From contig JAKITQ010000032.1 of assembly GCA_021647985.1 (NCBI GenBank), positions 1 through 35,905 of the forward strand: a DNA stretch of 35,905 nt. Direction: 5' to 3'. Made by a program: the position numbers and the translations under genes. This document shows positions 8,516-16,900 of this stretch, in pieces. This DNA is from Flavobacteriaceae bacterium. GTDB taxonomy: Bacteria; Bacteroidota; Bacteroidia; Flavobacteriales; Flavobacteriaceae. The notes beneath the pieces were generated by a model. The model was not told the DNA's origin. It was given only the letters and a program-made list of their open reading frames with translations, and did not search any database. How positions within the stretch are numbered: the stretch's first letter is position 1; each line of letters opens with the position of its first letter.

Positions 8516-8785
8516 TATTTGTTTTTTAGTTTTGTTTCGTGGAAATTCTATTCAATACTTATAATTTCTGTTCTTCTATGATATACTTATTATTCTAATT
8601 AATTTTTCCTTAGATTAACATCCATTTTACCTTGATTATCGTTTTATAAATATAAGGGATAAATGTCATTCTGTGACTAATTAGAGACAACAAAATCCTA
8701 TATCAATTAATCATACAAAATGTTAGTCTTTCATTATTTTTAGAGTCTAATTATGTTTCGATGGTAAAAGAGTTGTAATTAGTTC

Positions 8786-10213
8786 TTAATTAAAGTTCTT
8801 AATCAAGTGGTAAGAAAACTCAATAATTTCTTTATAGTTGTCTTTACTTATTTTTTCGTCAATACCGTGAAAACGTGTCATACTTTCAGGTGTAATACGA
8901 ATTGGATAAAAACGATATACATCGTCTGAAATTTCATAAAAGTAACGTGCATCAGTACCTCCGCCTACTAAACCAGGTACCACAATACTATTCGAAAACA
9001 TATTGCGTATAGTTTTTTCTAACGTTTTATAAGCTTCAGAATCAATACTTGAAACTGGCGAAGGGTTGGTTAAAAAGCCAACAGGTTCTACTTTTATTTT
9101 ATTAGAGATGGTACTTTCAATGTGTTGTTTCACAGATTCAATAGTTTCTCCAGGCAGAATTCTAAAATTAATAGTTGCCTCTGCAACAGTAGGAATTACA
9201 TTATTTTTTAATCCACCATGAATTATTGTTGGAGCTGTTGTGGTATGCGCATTCAAGGCTTTAAGAATTGGTTTTTCAAATAACCAAGGATTGGCAAATG
9301 CTAACTTTTTGAAAAAAGGTAATTCTGCGCCAATGTATTTAAACTGGTAATCAATAGGTTTTACGAGTTTATATGGTAGCTGATTATTTTCTAGGTCAAC
9401 AATGGCCTTAGCCAACATGCCAATAGTATTTTCTTTAGGTGGTTGTGAACTATGACCACCTTTGGTCTCTACGATGAGTCTAAATGAAGAAAAACCTTTT
9501 TCAGCTAAATTAACCATGGCGACTGGATTGTCAATTCCTGGAACTAGATTTTCTGCCAAAAAACCACCTTCGTCTAGTGTCATTGCGGCATGAACACCTT
9601 TTTCTTTTAAATGTTTTACGATTTCAGCAGCTCCATTTGCTCCACCAACTTCTTCGTCATGACCAAAGGCAAGGTAAATAGTTCGTGAAGGCACATAAGA
9701 TTCTTCAAGTAGTTTCTCTACCGCTTCTAATAGACCTATTAAGGTGCCTTTGTCATCCATTGAACCTCGACCAATAATATGTGTTTCAGAAATTTCACCA
9801 TCAAAAGGACCTGCTTCCCAATCGCTTAAAGTGGGTTGATCTACGGGTACAACGTCTTGATGTGACATTAAAATTATAGGTTTTTTTGATGTGTCTATTC
9901 CTTCCCAAGTATAAAGTAAACTGTAAGTATTAATTTTTTCTAGAGATAGTGTTGTATGTGTTAAAGGAAAGGTTTCTTCAAGAAACCTATGAAAGCCAAA
10001 AAACGCTGTTGAATCAGGAATGGCATCTTCATTAAAAGAAATTGTTTTGTATTGTAAACCTCTTGAGAGGTTTTGAAAGATATCACTTGATAGGTCTATG
10101 TTCTCCAGACTCTCTGAAGCTACCTGTTTAGAACTGAGTCTTAAGGTATTGAAAATTAAAACACCTAAGATTACAACAATTGCTGCAACAACTAAAAGAA
10201 TTATTTTTTTCAT
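8786..10213 (-). CDS. Membrane-anchored M20 family metallopeptidase
   Basis: A 475-residue M20 family peptidase. Residues 4-22 are a single hydrophobic anchor, so the enzyme probably sits in the periplasm or on the outer face of the membrane. The di-zinc site is recognisable: SHQDVVPVD carries the ligand His118 and catalytic Asp120, GRGSMDDKG carries the bridging Asp (153/154), GHDEEVGG carries the catalytic Glu187 and ligand Glu188, and TLDEGG supplies Asp214. A lid/dimerisation domain follows (about 235-350). VGGGTDARYF and the C-terminal FHGIDEKIS supply the last ligand His. The long form with an N-terminal anchor resembles carboxypeptidase PM20D1-like proteins, which cleave or form N-acyl amino acids. 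The true substrate in this bacterium is unknown. Confidence 0.9.
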   Translation of the reverse strand: MKKIILLVVAAIVVILGVLIFNTLRLSSKQVASESLENIDLSSDIFQNLSRGLQYKTISFNEDAIPDSTAFFGFHRFLEETFPLTHTTLSLEKINTYSLLYTWEGIDTSKKPIILMSHQDVVPVDQPTLSDWEAGPFDGEISETHIIGRGSMDDKGTLIGLLEAVEKLLEESYVPSRTIYLAFGHDEEVGGANGAAEIVKHLKEKGVHAAMTLDEGGFLAENLVPGIDNPVAMVNLAEKGFSSFRLIVETKGGHSSQPPKENTIGMLAKAIVDLENNQLPYKLVKPIDYQFKYIGAELPFFKKLAFANPWLFEKPILKALNAHTTTAPTIIHGGLKNNVIPTVAEATINFRILPGETIESVKQHIESTISNKIKVEPVGFLTNPSPVSSIDSEAYKTLEKTIRNMFSNSIVVPGLVGGGTDARYFYEISDDVYRFYPIRITPESMTRFHGIDEKISKDNYKEIIEFSYHLIKNFN

Positions 10214-10519
10214 AAGAACTGGTTATTAAATCATTGGTTTGTCATAATTCTGACTAACCTCAAATTTAGTTATTGATTATCAATTAGTTGTAGTTTTTAT
10301 CAATTATTTTTATTTTAGACTATTTTGTTCTTACTCCTTTGTCGTTAGCAGGAGAAATTAATCTCGGTTTCGTAGGACTAAAGCTAAAAAAAAGGGACAG
10401 AGCGTAAAGAAAAGGTTTAGTAAACCTTTTTAGCGAATGAGCCAGATGGTGCTTAGACAGTAACTCCTTTGTCATTCCCGTGCAAACGGGAATCTTAGAC
10501 ATCCACAAAAGATTCCCGT
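10214..10519. repeat. Intergenic REP-like hairpin cluster downstream of lysS
   Basis: About 300 bp with no credible gene; the 62-codon ORF read across it (10320-10508) is built from repeat sequence. It holds a perfect 10-bp hairpin, AAAAGGTTTA-G-TAAACCTTTT, at 10410-10430. A perfect 8-bp hairpin ATTCCCGT-GCAA-ACGGGAAT lies at 10474-10493, and the two copies of actcctttgtc near 10331 and 10461 form a direct repeat. The ATTCCCG...CGGGAAT class is a widespread REP-like palindrome. These structures may end lysS transcription. Confidence 0.6.
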
Positions 10520-10531
10520 CTACGCGGGAAC
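10511..10531. repeat. REP-like palindrome spanning the lysS stop codon
   Basis: TTCCCG (10513-10518) and CGGGAA (10525-10530) form a 6-bp stem. Its 6-base loop contains the lysS TAG (10520-10522 on the plus strand as cta). It is related to the hairpin at 10474-10493. The last four or five residues of LysS (AVVPA) are therefore encoded by repeat sequence. Confidence 0.7.
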
Positions 10532-12232
10532 TACCGCCTCCACAAACAAACCTTCATCATTCTTATTTACTTTAGCTAAATTGTTCTTTGTCAATTCTTT
10601 AATGGACTTATCCCATTTTTTATTGGATAAACCGGATTGGGTTTTTAAATCACTTAAACCAATAGGAGAATTAGATTTTAATATTTTTAACACAGCTTTT
10701 TCTTCATCATTCAATTCAACTGCCTGTGCGGCTCGCACCTCTGGTTTCATCTGGGGAAAGAACAAAACTTCTTGAATAGAGGCATTGTTGGTCATAAACA
10801 TTACCAATCGATCGATTCCTATTCCAATACCTGAAGTTGGAGGCATTCCATATTCTAAAGCCCTAACAAAATCCATATCAATAAACATGGCTTCATCATC
10901 ACCTTTTTCCGATAATTTTAATTGATCTTGAAAACGTTCCAATTGATCTATAGGGTCGTTTAGTTCTGTATAAGCATTTGCCAATTCTTTACCACTTACC
11001 ATCAGTTCAAATCGTTCGGTCAAAGCCGGATTATCACGATGTTCTTTACATAAAGGGCTCATTTCTTTAGGGTAATCTGTAATAAAAGTAGGTTGTATAT
11101 AATGGTGTTCGCATTTTTCTCCAAACAATTCATCAATCATTTTACCAACTCCCATTGCTTCATCTGCCGGTATCCCAACTTGATTACAAACTTTACGAAG
11201 TTCTATTTCACTCATCCCTGCTACATCAAAACCGGTATGTATTTTTATGGCTTCTAAGATTGGAACACGAGCGTAAGGTGCTTTAAAATTAATTATATTA
11301 TCCCCTACCTGAACTGCAGAAGTTCCATTAGAATCCATGGCAACTTTCTCTAACAATTCTTCTGTCATTTCCATCATCCAGTTATAATCTTTGTATGCAA
11401 CATATAGTTCCATAACCGTAAATTCAGGGTTATGGGTACGATCCATTCCTTCGTTTCTAAAATCTTTAGAGAACTCATAAACGGCATCAAATCCGCCAAC
11501 GATTAAACGTTTTAAATACAACTCATTGGCAACGCGTAAATACAATGGCATGTTTAAAGCATTGTGATGTGTAATAAAAGGTCTAGCTGCTGCACCACCA
11601 GGAATAGGTTGTAAAATAGGAGTTTCCACTTCTAAATAATCACGATCATTAAAAAACTGACGAATACTATTGGTTATCTTGGTTCGTTTGATAAAAGTTT
11701 CTTTAACATGATCATTCACCATCAAATCAACATAGCGTTGTCTGTATCTCAATTCCGGATCGCTAAAAGCATCGTGCGTTTTACCATCGGCATCTACTTT
11801 AACAATAGGCATTGGTTTTAAAGCTTTTGATAATACGGTTAATGTTTTAACCTTTACAGATATTTCACCCACTTTTGTTTTAAAAACCTCTCCTTTTACA
11901 CCAATGATATCTCCAATATCCAATAATTTTTTAAAAACCTCATTGTACATCATCTTATCATCCCCCTCACAAATTTCATCGCGATTGATATAGATTTGCA
12001 TTCTTCCGCTGGCATCTTTTAATTCAGCAAAAGAAGCTTTTCCCATGATACGGCGACTCATAATTCTACCAGCTAAAACAACTTCCTTGCCATTTAAATC
12101 ATTAAAATTTTTCACAACTTCTTTAACAGTTGATGTTGTTATAAACTGTGCAGCAGGATAAGGGTTAATACCTAAATCGCGTAATTTTTGTAGAGATTCT
12201 CTTCTTACAATTTCTTGCTCTGATAATTGCAT
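10520..12232 (-). CDS. lysS: Lysine--tRNA ligase, class II
   Basis: Cytosolic lysyl-tRNA synthetase, 570 residues, which charges tRNA-Lys using ATP and lysine. The N-terminal OB-fold anticodon-binding domain (about 55-165, with VVLAGRIMSRRIMGKASFAE) precedes the class II catalytic core. Motif 2 is seen as FRNEGMDRTHNPEFTVMELY, and motif 3 as GIGIGIDRLVM near residue 490. The KLSEKGDDEA segment is typical of LysRS. After the catalytic core, about 65 residues form a helical extension (LNDEEKAVLKILK...SGLSNKKWDKSIKEL) resembling a winged helix, which I associate with Bacteroidota LysS. The stop codon lies in the loop of a REP palindrome, so the final residues appear repeat-derived. A TATCTTTG on the minus strand at 12275-12268 could be a -7 element; no matching -33 element is seen. 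Confidence 0.96.
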   Translation of the reverse strand: MQLSEQEIVRRESLQKLRDLGINPYPAAQFITTSTVKEVVKNFNDLNGKEVVLAGRIMSRRIMGKASFAELKDASGRMQIYINRDEICEGDDKMMYNEVFKKLLDIGDIIGVKGEVFKTKVGEISVKVKTLTVLSKALKPMPIVKVDADGKTHDAFSDPELRYRQRYVDLMVNDHVKETFIKRTKITNSIRQFFNDRDYLEVETPILQPIPGGAAARPFITHHNALNMPLYLRVANELYLKRLIVGGFDAVYEFSKDFRNEGMDRTHNPEFTVMELYVAYKDYNWMMEMTEELLEKVAMDSNGTSAVQVGDNIINFKAPYARVPILEAIKIHTGFDVAGMSEIELRKVCNQVGIPADEAMGVGKMIDELFGEKCEHHYIQPTFITDYPKEMSPLCKEHRDNPALTERFELMVSGKELANAYTELNDPIDQLERFQDQLKLSEKGDDEAMFIDMDFVRALEYGMPPTSGIGIGIDRLVMFMTNNASIQEVLFFPQMKPEVRAAQAVELNDEEKAVLKILKSNSPIGLSDLKTQSGLSNKKWDKSIKELTKNNLAKVNKNDEGLFVEAVVPA

Positions 12233-12630
12233 TGGATTCTTTTTTATGGTTTGTAAAAAATAAGCTGCAAAGATATTGATATTTACTATGATTTCGATTG
12301 AGGATGGTTGATTTTTTATTTTTGTCTCTGACTTCTGACTTTTTGCTTTTTGCTATTGGCTATTGTAGTCAACCTATATCAGGGACGTACAACGTACACA
12401 TCTCAATTCTCTCTTTTCTCACTTCTCTATTCTAACAGATCACCACTTCGTTCATTCTTCGCGGTTCGTGAAGACGTGAAATTCTACATCAACAATACCC
12501 ATATTTTATGTTCTCTTTTCTCAATTCTCTCTTTTCTCTATTCTCTTTTTTTCTTTTCTCTTTAATCTATTGCAATTTGTTATTTAGAAATTGAATACAG
12601 ACCTTTGCCAAATCAACTAAAATTGATTTT
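12233..12630. other. Intergenic region with pyrimidine-rich low-complexity tracts
   Basis: About 400 bp between divergent lysS and the Pmp3-like gene. On the plus strand it is strongly skewed to C/T, with many repeats of the words ctcttttct, ttctctattct and tctgacttctgacttttt (about 12325-12360, 12405-12435 and 12510-12565). Between these lies a segment with a short hairpin around ttcgcggttcgtgaag (about 12457-12473). The plus-strand ORF over this region is low complexity and judged spurious. Regulatory signals for lysS should lie at its right-hand side (12233-12300). Confidence 0.5.
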
Positions 12631-12789
12631 ATGAGTTTTTGGCGTGTAATTTTATCTATTTTATTACCTCCACTTGCAGTTTTAGATAAAGGCTGTGGTT
12701 CAATTATTATTGTATTTCTATTAACTTTAGCAGGATGGATACCTGGAGTGCTTGCAGCATTAATTATTTTAAACAACCCTAAAAATTAA
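12631..12789 (+). CDS. Pmp3/YqaE (UPF0057) family small membrane protein
   Basis: A 52-codon gene, too short for most ORF cut-offs. The product starts MSFWRVILSILLPPLAVLDK, continues GCGSIIIVFLLTLAGWIPGV and ends LAALIILNNPKN. Two hydrophobic helices (about 5-18 and 24-48), the LPPLAV motif in the first, the GCG turn and the TLAGWIPGVLAAL second helix are diagnostic of the Pmp3/YqaE/PMP3-RCI2 family. These are tiny inner-membrane proteolipids linked in other organisms to membrane potential and salt or cold stress. The stop codon lies 22 bp before the lipB start, so the two may be read together, though no functional link is known. The ORF readable on the opposite strand (12567-12776) is a shadow of this gene. 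Confidence 0.88.
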   Translation: MSFWRVILSILLPPLAVLDKGCGSIIIVFLLTLAGWIPGVLAALIILNNPKN

Positions 12790-12811
12790 TTATATAATTC
12801 TCATTAAATAG

Positions 12812-13522
12812 ATGCAAAATATTCAACTTCAAGATATTGGTTTAAAAAACTACAAAGATGCCTGGGATTATCAAAATGAATTATTTCAGAAAATTATCGC
12901 TATTAAATTGGCCAATAGAGACCGTGAGGAACAAAAGCAAACACCTAATTATTTTCTATTCACAGAACACACCCATGTATATACCTTGGGTAAAAGTGGC
13001 GACGTAAATAATTTATTGTTGAGTGAAAAACAATTGGAAGCCAAAGGGGTTACTTTTTTTAAATCCAATCGAGGTGGAGATATTACATATCATGGTCCTG
13101 GTCAAATTATAGGTTACCCAATAATCAATTTAGATTATTTCTTTCCAGACATCCATTTGTATATGAGAAAATTAGAAGAAGTAATTATTCTAACGCTTGC
13201 CGAATATGATTTAAAAGGCAAGCGAAGTGAAGGTGAAACCGGGGTTTGGCTAGATACAGGCACACCCTTTGTAAGAAAAATTTGTGCTTTAGGCGTTAGA
13301 ACTTCTCGGTGGGTTACCATGCACGGTTTTGCCTTGAATGTAACTACCAATTTGGGGTATTTTGATCATATTATCCCTTGTGGTATAAAAGGCAAAGCTG
13401 TTACCTCCTTAGAGGTAGAATTAGGTAAAAAACTCGATTCTAAAGAAGTTAAATTAAAGATTTTAAAACATTTTTCTAAAGTTTTTAAAGCGAAGTTTAT
13501 TCGTGAGACTCTAAAAAAATAA
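12812..13522 (+). CDS. lipB: Octanoyl-[acyl-carrier-protein]:protein N-octanoyltransferase
   Basis: Cytosolic lipoate biosynthesis enzyme of 236 residues that moves octanoyl from ACP to the lipoyl domains of 2-oxoacid dehydrogenases and GcvH, forming an acyl-Cys intermediate. Visible motifs: TLGKSGD (59-64), RGGDITYHGPGQ (87-98), the acid-base Lys156 in RKICALGVRTSRWVTMHG, and the nucleophile Cys190 in IIPCGI...VTSLE. Length and layout are those of bacterial LipB. lipA is not in the window. The gene is 22 bp downstream of the Pmp3-like gene. Its last codons (FIRETLKK) lie inside a sequence duplicated in inverted orientation near 20.13-20.16 kb, so the 3' end is part of a repeat unit. Confidence 0.96.
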   Translation: MQNIQLQDIGLKNYKDAWDYQNELFQKIIAIKLANRDREEQKQTPNYFLFTEHTHVYTLGKSGDVNNLLLSEKQLEAKGVTFFKSNRGGDITYHGPGQIIGYPIINLDYFFPDIHLYMRKLEEVIILTLAEYDLKGKRSEGETGVWLDTGTPFVRKICALGVRTSRWVTMHGFALNVTTNLGYFDHIIPCGIKGKAVTSLEVELGKKLDSKEVKLKILKHFSKVFKAKFIRETLKK

Positions 13523-13765
13523 TTTCATTTTTTTAGTTAGTCGAACCCGCCTTGCCGGCAAAGGCCAATAAGTTAAGTTGTTTTTGTTAATCCCCTTCTT
13601 AAAGGGAGTCAAAAAAGTTAAGCATGCAATTATTTTTCCCTTTAGGGTTAGGGTAAAAAATTATTGAATGAGAAAACGATTCCTTAACTTATTGACATTG
13701 TGTTGGCGGGACAGGCTAATCCCTCTGCCCGTGCAGAACTTGTTTCAGCATCTAGCGGGATCTTG
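13493..13765. repeat. Split copy of an inverted duplication (lipB 3' end and downstream region)
   Basis: Two arms, 13493-13547 and 13716-13765, match in reverse complement a contiguous stretch at 20060-20162. Arm 1 starts within lipB (codons for FIRETLK, identical over about 23 bp) and includes an ATTTTTTTAGTTAG tract. Arm 2 carries the hairpin-forming unit that ends TCTAGCGGGATC. Between the arms, 168 bp (13548-13715) are absent from the distant copy and contain palindromic element copy B, so this copy appears to have received an insertion. Together the two copies flank gltB-gltD as inverted repeats. Confidence 0.72.
13567..13693. repeat. Palindromic repeat, copy B, inside the split duplication
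   Basis: Bounded by AATAAGTTAAG (13567-13577) and CTTAACTTATT (13683-13693), the same 11-bp inverted ends as copy A at 2.7 kb. The region 13615-13699 aligns to 2675-2760 in reverse complement with about 7 differences. Copy B has about 40 additional bases at its left side (ttgtttttgttaatcccc... with a CTTCTTAAAGGGAG stretch). The inner stem is less perfect than in copy A, because a G-C pair became T-T. No coding potential. Confidence 0.68.
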
Positions 13766-13921
13766 ATAAATTGCCTCCGGGCAGGCAGCTGTTTTAATAC
13801 AATTACACCATAGCGCCTATTTTTTTCATTTTTACATTTTTTCAAATTCTAATTAAGGATAATACATTATAATTCTGATATATTATTGGTATTACATTTC
13901 TTGCTTCATTTAACACTATTC
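13766..13921. other. Remaining intergenic region upstream of gltB
   Basis: Starts with a GC-richer remnant (tgcctccgggcaggcagctg, 13772-13791), which belongs to the same family of repeat sequences. It then becomes A/T-rich up to the gltB promoter. No gene or RNA structure was recognised. Confidence 0.4.
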
Positions 13922-13954
13922 ATTGAATTATATTTACTTAAAATGTTATTTTTG
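13922..13954 (+). promoter_or_regulatory. Candidate gltBD promoter
   Basis: ATTG (13922-13925, -33-like) and TATTTTTG (13947-13954, -7 pattern TAnnTTTG) are 21 bp apart. The expected transcription start falls about 10 bases before the ATG at 13971. The upstream in-frame ATG at 13923 overlaps the promoter and is therefore rejected as the gltB start. Confidence 0.5.
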
Positions 13955-13970
13955 TAAAAATTTCACAATT

Positions 13971-16900
13971 ATGGCATACAAAAAGCAAGGGGTATATTTA
14001 CCAGAATTTGAACATGACAATTGCGGAGCTGGATTTATTTGCAGCTTAAATGGAGAGAGAACGAATCAAATTATTCACGAAGCTTTAGAGATATTAATTA
14101 AACTAGAACATCGAGGTGCGGTAAGTTCAGACGGTAAAACTGGAGATGGCGCTGGTATTTTAATCGATATTCCTCATCAATTTTTTAATAAAGTTTGTGA
14201 TTTTGACTTAGCCAAACCAAAAGAATACGCAGTTGGAATGGTTTTTTTACCACAAAGCAAGAATCAAAATAAATACTGTATTGATGTATTGGAAAATGAA
14301 ATTCTAAATCAAGGTTTAAAAATATTAGGATGGAGAGATGTACCGGTAAATTCAACCCATTTAGGGAGAATAGCAAAAAAGAATGAACCTAAAATAAAAC
14401 AAATATTTGTTGGTAAAAATAAATTAAAACTAACAGAGCATGTCTTTAATGCAAAAATATTCGCAGCGAGAAAAATAGCAGAGCATAAAATCAATGCATC
14501 TAAATTAAAAGACAGCAAACAGTTTTATATACCTAGTTTTTCAACAACTACCCTTATTTATAAAGGACTCTTAATTCCTGAAGATATTCGCAATTATTAT
14601 CACGACTTATCAGACACTGATCTAGTAACTCGTTTGGCACTTGTGCATCAAAGGTTTTCTACCAACACCTCTCCATCCTGGGATTTAGCACAACCTTTTC
14701 GATTTATGTGTCACAATGGAGAGATCAACACTTTACGTGGAAACATTAGCCGTATGAAAGCGCGGGAAGAACTCATGCAAAATGATGTTTTTGGTGAGGA
14801 TATTAAAAAACTTTTCCCAATTATATTAGAAGGGAAATCTGATTCAGCTTCTATGGATATGGCTGTTGAACTTCTATTAATGACAGGGCGATCTTTACCA
14901 GAGGTGATGATGATGATGGTACCCGAAGCATGGGAAAAAGATGAATTTATGCCCGATGATAAAAAAGCCTTCTATGAATACAATTCATGCATTATGGAAC
15001 CTTGGGATGGTCCAGCATCTGTACCTTTTACCGATGGTAATTTTATTGGAGCGCTTTTAGATCGAAATGGTTTACGTCCCTCTCGATATACTGTAACCAA
15101 AGGCGGTTATGTAATCATGTCATCCGAAATTGGTGTGCTGGATATCAAACCAGAAGATGTGGTTAAACACGGTAGATTAGAACCTGGTAAAATATTCTTG
15201 GTAGATATGAACCAAGGTAGAATTATTGAAGATGAAGAGGTTAAAAATGAAATAATTAAAAAACAGCCTTATAGAAAATGGCTTAATAACAATCTACTTC
15301 CTTTGTCAGAGGTTCCCTATACCGGTAATAAATGCCCCATTGAAATAACACCATACATTACCCGACAGCGTATGTTTGGATATACTATGGAAGACATTGA
15401 TACCATAATAACACCCATGTGTAAATCTGGTAAAGAAGCAATTGGATCTATGGGTACCGATACGCCTTTAGCTGTACTGTCAGACACGCCACAATTACTC
15501 TACAATTATTTTAAGCAACTATTTGCACAAGTAACCAATCCTCCGCTTGACGGAATTAGAGAAGAAATAATTACAGATATTAGTTTAGCTATTGGAGCAG
15601 ACAGAAATATTTTTGATACCAATGCGGCACATTGTAAAAAGCTTAAAATTCAGAATCCGGTTATTTCTAATAATGACTTGGATAAAATTAAAAATATAGA
15701 CCACCCTGATTTTATTTCTTGCGAAATACCAATTTTATACGACATAAAAAAAGGACTCAATGCTTTAGAAAAAGCATTGGAGGGTATGGTAGTACAAGCA
15801 TGTAAAGAGATAGAAACCGGGTGTAATATTATTATTTTAAGCGATAGAGGTGCCGATAAATCCAACGGCCCAATACCTGCACTACTGGCTTGTTCTTATT
15901 TACATCACTCCTTAAATAAATTAAAAAAACGTTCCAAGTTCGGTATAATTATCGAATCAGCTGAACCTCGTGAACCACATCATTTTGCCACCTTATTTGG
16001 GTATGGTGCAAGTGCCATAAATCCATATATGGTAAATGAAATAATTCGCGAAAAAGTAAGAAACGGTACTATCACAGATATTGATGCCGAAGAAGCTGTT
16101 CAAAATTTTAACAAAGCAATTGGTAAAGGTATTTTAAAAATTATGAATAAAATAGGTATCTCTACCTTACATTCATACAGAGCCTCCCAAATTTTTGAAA
16201 TTTTAGGCTTGAACAGTAAATTTACAAACAAGTACTTTCCAAACACGCCTTCTCGAATTGAAGGTATAGGCCTTTATGAAGTTGAACGTGAAATGTCTAA
16301 CAGACATAAAAATGCTTTTTTTAACAGTACCATAGATAATAATTTAAGATTAAATATTGGCGGTGATTACCGATGGAGAAGAAATGGTGAACGCCATATG
16401 TTTAATCCAACTACAGTTGCTAAATTACAACAGGCCGTTCGTACAAACAATACCGATAGCTACAAAGCATATGCAAAAGTAATTAATGAGCAAAGTGAAA
16501 GCTTAATGACTATAAGAGGCTTATTTGAGTTTCAAAATCTGGATCCAATTGCGATTGACGAAGTAGAACCTTGGACAGAGATTGTAAAACGATTTAAAAC
16601 TGGCGCCATGTCTTATGGATCGATTAGTAGTGAAGCACATGAAAATTTAGCCATTGCCATGAATCGAATTGGTGGTAAAAGTAACTCTGGCGAAGGTGGT
16701 GAAGATCAAAGAAGATTTAGAAAAGATTTGAATGGAGATAGCCGTAGTAGTGCCATCAAACAAGTTGCATCAGGACGTTTTGGAGTAACGAGCAATTACC
16801 TTACTAATGCCAAAGAAATACAAATAAAAATGGCACAAGGTGCTAAACCCGGAGAAGGTGGTCAGTTGCCTGGTGAAAAAGTTTTTCCATGGATTGCTGA

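Noticed and set aside
10320-10508. 62-codon ORF on the minus strand (starts MWMSKIPVCTGMTK)
   Set aside because: It is a translation of the REP-like hairpin cluster; this type of peptide is a frequent artefact of ATTCCCG palindromes.
12350-12565. 71-codon ORF on the plus strand in the lysS-lipB spacer
   Set aside because: Encodes a Ser/Leu/Phe string arising from pyrimidine repeats; no start signals or conservation expected.
12567-12776. 69-codon ORF on the minus strand
   Set aside because: Antisense to the Pmp3/YqaE gene, whose translation has clear family motifs.
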